Positions 33,049 through 40,329 of a DNA stretch of 64,000 nt are shown here, piece by piece. Positions within the stretch are counted from its first letter, which is position 1; every line of letters begins with the position of its first letter. Source of the stretch: Hyphomicrobiales bacterium (lineage in GTDB: Bacteria; Pseudomonadota; Alphaproteobacteria; Rhizobiales; Rhizobiaceae); assembly GCA_900471525.1 (NCBI GenBank), contig UCEZ01000007.1, positions 186,001 to 250,000 on the forward strand, read 5' to 3'. The notes beneath the pieces were generated by a model. The model made no database searches, was not told where the DNA came from, and worked only from the letters and a program-made list of their open reading frames with translations. The translations under genes and the position numbers were made by a program.

Positions 33049-34446
33049 ATGAGTCGCGAAATCAGGCTGAACGCCTTCGACATGAACTGCGTCGGACATC
33101 AGTCGCCGGGTCTCTGGCGGCATCCGCGCGACCAGTCCTGGAAATACAAGGATCTCGACTACTGGGTGCATCTGGCAAAGACGCTGGAGCGCGGCAAGTT
33201 CGACGGCCTGTTCATCGCCGACGTGCTCGGCGTCTACGATGTACTCAACGGTAATGTCGATGCGGCCCTGCGCCATTCCGCCCAGGTGCCAGTCAACGAT
33301 CCGCTGCAGCTGGTGCCAACCATGGCCTACGTCACCGAGCATTTGGGTTTCGGCCTTACAGCCTCGCTCTCCTTCGAACATCCCTACACTTTCGCCCGCC
33401 GCATCTCGACACTCGATCACCTGACCAAGGGTCGCGTCGGCTGGAACATCGTCACGTCCTATTTGAACAGCGGCGCCCAGAATATCGGTCAGGCAAGCCA
33501 GACCAAGCATGACGATCGCTATGATCTCGCCGAGGAATATCTCGAGGTCTGCTACAAGCTCTGGGAGGGAAGCTGGGAAGATGGCGCCGTGGTGCGGGAC
33601 CGCGATACCGGCATCTTCACACGCCCCGAAAAGGTTCACCCGATCCGCCACGCCGGCAAGCATTTCACGGTGCCGGGCATTCACTTGAGCGAACCCTCGC
33701 CGCAGCGCACGCCGGTGCTCTACCAGGCCGGCGCATCAAGCCGCGGCAAGGATTTCGCCGGCGCCCATGCCGAATGTATCTTCGTCGCCGCCCCCTCCAA
33801 GCCGGTGCTGAAACGCTATGTCGCCAACGTCCGGGAAGCCGCCGAAAAGGCTGGCCGCAACCCACGGAACATCCTTGCCTTCAACCTTCAGACCGTGATC
33901 CTCGGCGAGACCGACGCTGAGGCGAAGCGGAAATTCGACGACTACCGCAAATACGTCTCCTACGAGGGCGCGCAGGCGCTGATCTCCGGCTGGACGGGCA
34001 TCGACTTCGGCCAGTTCGCCCCCGACGAGCCTCTACGCCATCGCTATACCAATGCCGTGCAATCCGCCGTCGAGACCTTCACCACCATCGATCCCGACAA
34101 GGTCTGGACGGTGCGGGAAATGGCCGACTGGGTCGGCATCGGCGGCTTCGGCCCGGTCTTCGTCGGCTCGCCGTCAACGGTGGCCGACCTGCTGCAGGAA
34201 TGGGTCGAGGATACCGATGTCGACGGCTTCAATCTCGCTTATGCGGTGACACCGGAAAGCTTCGAGGATGCCGTCGACCTGCTGGTGCCGGAATTGCAGA
34301 AGCGCGGCGTCTACAAGACGGACTACCGACAGGGCACGCTGCGTGAAAAGCTGTTCGGCGAAGGCCCGCGCCTCATCGCGCCGCATCCGGGCGCCGGCTA
34401 TCGGCACCTGTCACAGGAACCGGCAAAACTGGTGGCGCGCGGCTAA
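33049..34446 (+). CDS. NtaA/DmoA/DszA-family FMN-dependent monooxygenase
   Basis: 465 residues of the bacterial luciferase-like (LLM) fold in the long NtaA/SnaA/DszA/DmoA branch. Landmarks are LNAFDMNCVGHQSPGLWRHP, FDGLFIADVLGVYD, TLDHLTKGRVGWNIVTSYL, HDDRYDLAEEYLEV and PVLYQAGASSRGKDFAG. Relatives use FMNH2 and O2 to cleave C-S or C-N bonds (dibenzothiophene sulfone, dimethyl sulfide, nitrilotriacetate). Last gene of the second transporter operon, 22 bases after permease B, so its substrate probably enters through that transporter. Three internal Met and three Cys. The reductase partner is not encoded here. Confidence 0.88.
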   Translation: MSREIRLNAFDMNCVGHQSPGLWRHPRDQSWKYKDLDYWVHLAKTLERGKFDGLFIADVLGVYDVLNGNVDAALRHSAQVPVNDPLQLVPTMAYVTEHLGFGLTASLSFEHPYTFARRISTLDHLTKGRVGWNIVTSYLNSGAQNIGQASQTKHDDRYDLAEEYLEVCYKLWEGSWEDGAVVRDRDTGIFTRPEKVHPIRHAGKHFTVPGIHLSEPSPQRTPVLYQAGASSRGKDFAGAHAECIFVAAPSKPVLKRYVANVREAAEKAGRNPRNILAFNLQTVILGETDAEAKRKFDDYRKYVSYEGAQALISGWTGIDFGQFAPDEPLRHRYTNAVQSAVETFTTIDPDKVWTVREMADWVGIGGFGPVFVGSPSTVADLLQEWVEDTDVDGFNLAYAVTPESFEDAVDLLVPELQKRGVYKTDYRQGTLREKLFGEGPRLIAPHPGAGYRHLSQEPAKLVARG

Positions 34447-34490
34447 GCCAACTGAGTTTGGAAGCGCTCAGACTGCAGGGCACAAAGCCA

Positions 34491-34506
34491 CCGGCCTTTT
34501 GGCCGG
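34491..34506. terminator. hairpin between convergent genes (weak terminator)
   Basis: CCGGCC and GGCCGG form a 6-bp stem with loop TTTT between the monooxygenase stop and the META-domain gene stop. Neither strand has a clear T tract after it. Confidence 0.35.
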
Positions 34507-34516
34507 CGGAACTGCA

Positions 34517-35230
34517 TTAGTTGGTTTTCGTGCAGGTGACGCCCGGATCGTCCTCGCCCTTCATGGTATCGAAAAGCGTCGCTTCCTCGCCCTTCGTCCA
34601 CCAGACATATTGCCCACCCATATATTTCGCGCCCGATCCGGCAATCACGCTCGACGCCACGATGAACTCTTCGCCGATGGCAAGCGTCACCAGCGAGACC
34701 GGGCCGGCATTAATATAGTCGGCAGTGACCGACTTGCCGGCGCAATCATAGCGCACAGTCTGACGGTCGATCGATTGGGCACCGGGAATGTTGAGGAGCA
34801 GGTCCGCAGATACCGTATGCGCGGCAAGCCGCAAGGCGAGGTTCGAATCGGATTTGGCAAGCAGCAGCTTGGTATCTTCGATCTTCCAGGATAGCCCGCT
34901 CCTCAGGGCGTCAAAGAACTTCATCTCCTGGTTCATCACTGCCGGCACGCACATCTTGCGGGTGGCACCCGCAGGGCCGAAGGTTATCTCGTCGCCGTTC
35001 AGGTTGAAGGTGCCGGTGTAATTGTTGCAGCCTGCAAAGCCGGAATAGGTGCCGTCATCGTTGATCTCGAGCGTCGTCTGCAGATAATCGATGACACCGC
35101 CGCCACCGATATCCTCCGCCAGCCACGTACCCACCAGTTCCGCGGGCACGGTGTCTGCCGCAACGGTCGATACCGAAGTCGCGTCGATAAGCACGCAGGA
35201 ACATGAAAGAAACAGCCCGAGTTTCAGCAT
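34517..35230 (-). CDS. exported META-domain / MliC-domain fusion protein
   Basis: 237 residues with an N-terminal signal sequence (MLKLGLFLSCSC...AA). A META (HslJ-like) domain comes first (LVGTWLAEDIGG, TTLEINDDGTYSGFAGCNNYTGTF, RKMCVPAVMNQEMKFFDAL), followed by a C-terminal lysozyme-inhibitor MliC-like domain (VRYDCAGKSVTADYINAG, SGAKYMGGQYVWWTKGEEATLF). MliC proteins protect against host c-type lysozyme. The ATG at 35230 is chosen because AAAGGA lies 8 bases before it; ATG at 35239 is the alternative. Single gene, convergent with the sulfur operon. Confidence 0.78.
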   Translation of the reverse strand: MLKLGLFLSCSCVLIDATSVSTVAADTVPAELVGTWLAEDIGGGGVIDYLQTTLEINDDGTYSGFAGCNNYTGTFNLNGDEITFGPAGATRKMCVPAVMNQEMKFFDALRSGLSWKIEDTKLLLAKSDSNLALRLAAHTVSADLLLNIPGAQSIDRQTVRYDCAGKSVTADYINAGPVSLVTLAIGEEFIVASSVIAGSGAKYMGGQYVWWTKGEEATLFDTMKGEDDPGVTCTKTN

Positions 35231-35400
35231 GAGGTACATCCTTTCAGGCAAACAACAGACCCTGCTCGTGGTCAGCCATTGACGGTGATTCGCGGCACCT
35301 GCGACCCTATCGCCATGAACCTGACCGAGACTACCCTTGTTGACACCCGCTTTCAGCTGTAGAGCCTAGCGTGAAACAACAAAAACAACGGGACTTGGCC

Positions 35401-36591
35401 ATGACCTCCGGCGCACCTGAAAAACGCCGTTTGACCATTCTGGGCTCGACGGGCTCGATCGGTACCAACACGCTCGACGTCATCAACCAGCTCGGCGGCC
35501 GCGAGACCTTCGAGGTCGCAGCCCTGACTGGCAACGGCAACATAGAGCTGCTTGCCGAACAGGCGAGAGCAACAGGCGCCGAGCTCGCCGTCACTGCCAA
35601 CGAAGATCAGTACGAAAACCTCAAATCGGCACTCTCAGGCACCGGTATCGAAGTCGCAGCCGGCCGCAGCGGCCTGATCGAAGCGGCAGAGCGCGACGCC
35701 GGCTGGGTCATGGCTGCCATTGTGGGAACCGCCGGTCTTGCCCCGACGCTCGCGGCCGCTCGCCGCGGCGCCGACATTGCACTTGCCAACAAGGAATGCC
35801 TCGTCTCCGCCGGCGACCTTTTCGTGCGCGCCGTTCGGGCCGGCGGCGGCAAGCTGCTACCGGTCGATAGCGAGCACAACGCCATCTACCAGGTTCTGGA
35901 GGAACACCAACGCCACGCCGTCGAGCGAATCATCCTGACAGCATCGGGTGGCCCGTTCCGCCAATCGACCCTTGCAGAAATGCGTGATGTCACCGCCGCG
36001 ACCGCCCGCGCCCATCCAAACTGGTCGATGGGCCTGAAGATCTCGATCGACAGCGCCTCGATGTTCAACAAGGCGCTCGAGATGATCGAGGCGAAGCATC
36101 TTTTTGGCATGCGGCCGGACCAGATCGAGGTGATCGTCCATCCGCAATCGGTCATCCATTCGATGGTGGGCTACAGCGACGGCTCGGTGCTGGCACAACT
36201 TGGCTGCCCCGACATGCGCACGGCCATCGGCTATGCGCTGTCGCATCCGGCGCGGCCGGCGCTCGATGTCCAGCGGCTGGATTTCGCCAAGCTGTCGCGC
36301 CTGGATTTCGAGGCTCCGGACGAAGAGCGTTTCCCGGCCCTGCGCCTGGCGCGATTGGCAATGGAGCGCGGCGGTATGCAAGGGGCGATTCTCAATGCTG
36401 CCAAGGAAGTAGCCCTCGAAGCCTTTATCGGCGGACGGACAGGCTTCCTGCAGATGGCCGTGATCACCGAGGCCGTCATGGAGGCGATGATCGCAACACC
36501 CGCTGCATCGACCATGAACGATGTCTTTGCCGTGGACGAAGAAGCCCGGCGACTGGCGAAAGTGATCGCAGAACGGGACGCCGCCGCTTAG
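35401..36591 (+). CDS. dxr: 1-deoxy-D-xylulose 5-phosphate reductoisomerase
   Basis: 396 residues, full length. The NADPH motif LTILGSTGSIGTNTLDVI is at the N terminus, then ALANKECLVSAG, LLPVDSEHNAIYQ (metal/substrate Asp-Ser-Glu), LTASGGPFR and NWSMGLKISIDSASMFNKALEMIEA. It converts DXP to MEP in isoprenoid synthesis and is essential where MEP is the only route. The ATG at 35401 is favoured; an in-frame GTG at 35371 adds ten polar residues. The stop codon TAG (36589-36591) falls inside the left terminal repeat of the element at 36588-36861. The gene stands alone, without the uppS/cdsA neighbours seen in many other bacteria. Confidence 0.95.
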   Translation: MTSGAPEKRRLTILGSTGSIGTNTLDVINQLGGRETFEVAALTGNGNIELLAEQARATGAELAVTANEDQYENLKSALSGTGIEVAAGRSGLIEAAERDAGWVMAAIVGTAGLAPTLAAARRGADIALANKECLVSAGDLFVRAVRAGGGKLLPVDSEHNAIYQVLEEHQRHAVERIILTASGGPFRQSTLAEMRDVTAATARAHPNWSMGLKISIDSASMFNKALEMIEAKHLFGMRPDQIEVIVHPQSVIHSMVGYSDGSVLAQLGCPDMRTAIGYALSHPARPALDVQRLDFAKLSRLDFEAPDEERFPALRLARLAMERGGMQGAILNAAKEVALEAFIGGRTGFLQMAVITEAVMEAMIATPAASTMNDVFAVDEEARRLAKVIAERDAAA

Positions 36592-36861
36592 AGCCTTTCC
36601 GGGTTAGATTGAAGCATTCTGCCGGAACAGATTTCCGTCAGGACAAAGGCGATCGGCGAAGGGCATACCTTGCGGTACGTTCGAGCCGATCGCGTTTGTC
36701 CTGACGGAAAGATGCCCGGCCCTTCGGGTTGGCTGAAAGGGGCCGTCTGATCGCCCGGCCGGCTTGGCCGTAGAGCCGGGCTACGACCTGCGCCGGCCGG
36801 GCGATCATCCAACTCCGTTTGAGCCAACAGAATGCTTCAATCTAACCCGGAAAGGCTCTAA
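36588..36861. repeat. 274-bp nested palindromic element abutting dxr
   Basis: Perfect 34-bp terminal inverted repeats (36588-36621 and 36828-36861) start TTAGAGCCTTTCCGGG. Inside lie a 26-bp inverted repeat with one mismatch (36632-36657 with 36685-36710, TTTCCGTCAGGAC...), a 7-bp one, GTTGGCT/AGCCAAC (36728-36734 with 36822-36828), and a 15-bp one, GATCGCCCGGCCGGC (36749-36763 with 36792-36806). No coding capacity and no transposase. This has the structure of a MITE or a rhizobial mosaic element. The left end supplies the dxr stop codon, and the right end stops 9 bases before the serine-hydrolase stop. Confidence 0.85.
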
Positions 36862-36870
36862 AGCGACGGA

Positions 36871-37989
36871 CTACGCCGCGTACACCGCCTTGACGATCCG
36901 GTCGGGAAATTCGCCCGTGCAGCCTTCCAGCGCATTGTTGGTCATGCTCAGCACCGTTAGCCCCTCTGCCGAATCGATGAACCAGTTGTGACCATAGACG
37001 CCGCCCCAGCGGACGGTTCCGGCCGATTGCGGCGTCATCGCTTCAATGGGGTCCTCGACCACGGCACCGAAATAGCCGAACGAGCAGCCCGGATCGGAGA
37101 TGAGCTTGCCGATCCGGTTGGAAAGGCCGGCCTGAACAGTCTCTGTTTTTAGCACGCTCTTGCCACCCATCCTCAAAGCCTCAAGGAAGAGCAGGATGTC
37201 ATCCGCCGTTCCGGCCATGCCGGCACCGCCGGACTGGAAAGCCCTCCCGTTGAATATCCGCGATGGCGAAAAGCCGACCGTCCAGCCTGTGTCTTCCGCT
37301 GCAAAATAGGGATCGGTCATTCGGACAGGAGCGCGCGCCGCGTCGGCATAGGGTACGGCAAGCCGCTCGGTGTCGGTGACATGGAAGCGGGTGTCGGCCA
37401 TGCCCAGCGGACCGGCAACGTGCGCAACGACAGCCTCTTCCAGAGTGCCACCCTGTACTTTCGCGATCACCGCGCCAAGTATGTCGGTTGCGAAAGAATA
37501 GGCCCATTGTGTCCCCGGTGGAAACGCAAGAGGCACGGCATTGTGGCGGCTGAAATTGCCCTCATAGTCGAGATCAGTATTCAGCAGACCGCAGTTGATG
37601 GCCTGGTCAGCGGGCAAGCGTTCCAGCCCCAGGTCGTAGACCAGCCCGGATGTATGCGTGAGCAACTGATGGACGGTGATGTCCGCAGCCCCGCCGTCTT
37701 TTGTTTTCGGCCGAAACCACGGCAGATGGTCGGCGACCCTGTCAGACAGGGCCATCAAGCCATCATCGCTCATGGCCAGGGCGGTAGCTGCGACTATGGG
37801 CTTTGTCACCGAGGCCAGCCGAAAGATCGTATCGAACGCGACCGGCTTGCCGGCTTCCCGATCAGCAAAGCCGGCGGCACGGCGGAAGAGCGGCTCCCCG
37901 TGCTGATACGCGAGCACGACGGTTCCGGTAACTTTCCCGGAATCCAGAAACCGATCGATGACCTCATCGAGTCTGCGTTCAACGCTCAT
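36871..37989 (-). CDS. serine hydrolase of the beta-lactamase / class C esterase family
   Basis: 372 residues. The catalytic SxxK motif is SVTK at about 60-63 (FRLASVTKPIVAATAL), and a YxN-like position appears in QWAYSFATDILG. GGAGMAGTADDILLFLEAL and VYGHNWFIDSAEG complete the family pattern. No signal peptide is evident from the ATG at 37989 (GGAG 8 bases upstream), so it is probably a cytoplasmic esterase or peptidase (EstB-like) rather than an antibiotic beta-lactamase. Confidence 0.85.
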   Translation of the reverse strand: MSVERRLDEVIDRFLDSGKVTGTVVLAYQHGEPLFRRAAGFADREAGKPVAFDTIFRLASVTKPIVAATALAMSDDGLMALSDRVADHLPWFRPKTKDGGAADITVHQLLTHTSGLVYDLGLERLPADQAINCGLLNTDLDYEGNFSRHNAVPLAFPPGTQWAYSFATDILGAVIAKVQGGTLEEAVVAHVAGPLGMADTRFHVTDTERLAVPYADAARAPVRMTDPYFAAEDTGWTVGFSPSRIFNGRAFQSGGAGMAGTADDILLFLEALRMGGKSVLKTETVQAGLSNRIGKLISDPGCSFGYFGAVVEDPIEAMTPQSAGTVRWGGVYGHNWFIDSAEGLTVLSMTNNALEGCTGEFPDRIVKAVYAA

Positions 37990-38076
37990 ATCGGAACTCC
38001 ATGAAGCCAGCCTGGAATCAAAAATGCGGGCCATCTTTCGACGATCCGCATTTCAATTGCAAATCTTTGACAGCGA

Positions 38077-39294
38077 TCAGGCGACAGCCCTCGCCAGCGC
38101 GCAGCGCGACCAGAGCTGATGCAGCGCGCCGACCAGATGATCGATGTCGGCATCCGAATGCAGCGGCGTCGGCGTGATGCGCAGGCGTTCGGTCTTCTTC
38201 GGTACCGTCGGATAGTTGATCGGCTGAACGTAGACCCCGCAATTGTCGAGCAACAGGTCGGAAATCCACTTGCACTTGGCCGCATCGCCGACAATCACCG
38301 GCACGATATGGCTCGGATTGTTGAGATGCGGAATGCCATTCTTGTCGAGCAGGTTGCGCAGTCGGCGAACCCGTTCCTGATGAGCGAAGCGTTCGACCTG
38401 GCTTTCCTTGAGATGACGGATCGAGGCAACAGCACCGGCAGCAAGTGCTGGCGGCAGCGCAGTCGTAAAGATGAAACCGGAGGCAAACGAGCGGATGAAA
38501 TCGCACAGCGCCGTCGAGGCCGCGATATAACCGCCCATGACGCCAAAAGCCTTGCCCAGCGTGCCTTCGATCACCGTCAGGCGGTGCATCAGGCCCTCGC
38601 GCTCGGCGATGCCGCCGCCACGCGGGCCGTACATGCCGACAGCATGGACTTCATCGAGATAGGTCATCGCACCGTACTTGTCGGCGAGGTCGCAGATTTC
38701 CTTGATCGGCGAAATGTCGCCGTCCATCGAGTAGACCGATTCGAAGGCAATGATTTTTGGCGCGCGCGGGTCCGCAGCCTGCAGCTTGGCTTCGAGATCA
38801 GCGACCGAATTGTGCTTGAAGATCACCCGCTCGCATTTCGAGTGACGGATGCCTTCGATCATCGATGCGTGGTTCCCGGCGTCCGAAAAGACGATCACGC
38901 CGGGGATCTTCGAACAGAGCGTTCCGAGTGCTGCCCAGTTGGACACGTAACCGGAAGTGAACAGAAGTGCTGCTTCCTTGCCGTGCAGGTCGGCAAGCTC
39001 GCGCTCGAGAAGAACGTGGTAGTGGTTGGTGCCCGAGATATTCCGGGTGCCTCCCGCACCCGCGCCACACTGGTCGATGGCGAGTTTCATCGCCTCGGTG
39101 ACCTTGGGATGCTGGCCCATGCCGAGATAGTCGTTGGAACACCAGACGGTGACGTCCTGCTTTTCGCCGGCTGCATTATACCGGGTCGCCTTGGGGAACT
39201 GTCCGCGCTGGCGCTCCAGATCAGCGAACACGCGGTAGCGACCTTCCTGATGCAGGCCATCCAGTTCGCCTTTGAAGAAACTCTCGAAATCCAT
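38077..39294 (-). CDS. hemA: 5-aminolevulinate synthase
   Basis: 405 residues, an alpha-oxoamine synthase. It starts [20 protein letters not shown] and contains [59 protein letters not shown] and the PLP-lysine segment [16 protein letters not shown]. It condenses glycine and succinyl-CoA to 5-aminolevulinate, the C4 (Shemin) entry to heme used by alphaproteobacteria. Two adjacent ATG codons exist (39297 and 39294); the second is 6 bases from GGAG and gives the usual N terminus. Single gene. Confidence 0.96.
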   Translation of the reverse strand: MDFESFFKGELDGLHQEGRYRVFADLERQRGQFPKATRYNAAGEKQDVTVWCSNDYLGMGQHPKVTEAMKLAIDQCGAGAGGTRNISGTNHYHVLLERELADLHGKEAALLFTSGYVSNWAALGTLCSKIPGVIVFSDAGNHASMIEGIRHSKCERVIFKHNSVADLEAKLQAADPRAPKIIAFESVYSMDGDISPIKEICDLADKYGAMTYLDEVHAVGMYGPRGGGIAEREGLMHRLTVIEGTLGKAFGVMGGYIAASTALCDFIRSFASGFIFTTALPPALAAGAVASIRHLKESQVERFAHQERVRRLRNLLDKNGIPHLNNPSHIVPVIVGDAAKCKWISDLLLDNCGVYVQPINYPTVPKKTERLRITPTPLHSDADIDHLVGALHQLWSRCALARAVA

Positions 39295-39457
39295 CATTGT
39301 CTCCAGAACCTTGCCGTCTTTTTGATCCAAAGACCGGCCGCGTCAACCTCTGCGAGGGTTATCGCGACCAAGTGCGGCAAAAGGCCCCTAATTTTGAACA
39401 GTTCCAAACTATCCGTCTCGATTTTCATTCCATCCGGCGTGGAATGAGTCAAGTCAC

Positions 39458-39484
39458 AAGAAAAGGGACGGGCCACCCCGTCCC
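39458..39484 (-). terminator. Rho-independent terminator of the cox-type operon
   Basis: On the minus strand GGGACGGG and CCCGTCCC form a perfect 8-bp stem with loop GTGG, followed by TTTTCTT. It is 35-60 bases beyond the stop at 39519. Confidence 0.85.
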
Positions 39485-39518
39485 TATATTCTGTTTCAAC
39501 AAAAACAGCCGTAATCCC

Positions 39519-40316
39519 TCACGCGGCAGCAACCGCGCGTTTCGCCATGACCTTCACCAGATTCGCCCGATACTCGGCACTGGCATGGATATCAGACATG
39601 AGATCCGACGGGTCGACCGAGACGCCGGCCAGCGAATCCGGGGACCAGTTGGCGGATAGGGCCGCTTCCATGCCTGGATGGCGGAAGACGCCGTCGGCGC
39701 CTGCCCCGGTCACAGACACCCGCACATCGCCATTGTCACGGCGGGCGACGAAGACGCCCGTCATCGCATAACGCGACGCCGGATTACGAAACTTGGCATA
39801 GGCAGCCTTTGCCGGAGCATCGAAGGTGACCGCCACGATCATCTCCGCGTCCTGCAGCGCCGTTTCGAACAGGCCGGTAAAGAAATCCCCGGCCTTGATC
39901 TCGCGGGTGTTGGTGACGATGACCGCATCGAGCGCAAGAAGGGCGGCCGGATAGTCCGCCGCCGGGTCGTTGTTGGCAACGGAGCCGCCGATCGTGCCCA
40001 TATGCCGGACATGCGGATCGCCGATCCCATGCGCGAGGTCGCAGATCGCCGGACAGGCGGCCTTCAGCTCTGTCGACGAGGCGACGTCGTAATGTGTCGT
40101 CGCAGCACCGATCCGGACCGATGTTCCGTCAACGGAAATGCCCCTCAAGCTCGGGATATGGCGGAGATCGACGAGATCGCTGGGTGCCGCCAGCCTTTGT
40201 TTCATCGTCGCGATCAGCGTCATGCCGCCGGCGAGATACTTACTCTCATCGGCCGCCGATCTCATCCTGACGGCATCCTGAACCGAGGATGCGCGATGGT
40301 AATTGGTCGCGTACAT
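39519..40316 (-). CDS. molybdenum hydroxylase (xanthine dehydrogenase/CoxM family) FAD subunit
   Basis: 265 residues. The FAD-binding motifs of CO dehydrogenase/xanthine dehydrogenase medium subunits are present: AGGMTLIATMKQRL near residues 29-42 and MGTIGGSVANNDPAADYPAA near 105-125. It passes electrons from the Fe-S subunit to an acceptor. Last of three genes (small, large, medium) on this strand, 13 bases after the large subunit. The order S-L-M differs from the M-S-L order of carboxydotroph cox operons. Confidence 0.9.
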   Translation of the reverse strand: MYATNYHRASSVQDAVRMRSAADESKYLAGGMTLIATMKQRLAAPSDLVDLRHIPSLRGISVDGTSVRIGAATTHYDVASSTELKAACPAICDLAHGIGDPHVRHMGTIGGSVANNDPAADYPAALLALDAVIVTNTREIKAGDFFTGLFETALQDAEMIVAVTFDAPAKAAYAKFRNPASRYAMTGVFVARRDNGDVRVSVTGAGADGVFRHPGMEAALSANWSPDSLAGVSVDPSDLMSDIHASAEYRANLVKVMAKRAVAAA

Positions 40317-40329
40317 ATTTGTTCCTCCC

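Noticed and set aside
36588-36861. Insertion sequence
   Set aside because: Inverted ends are present but there is no transposase frame; only a non-autonomous repeat can be supported.
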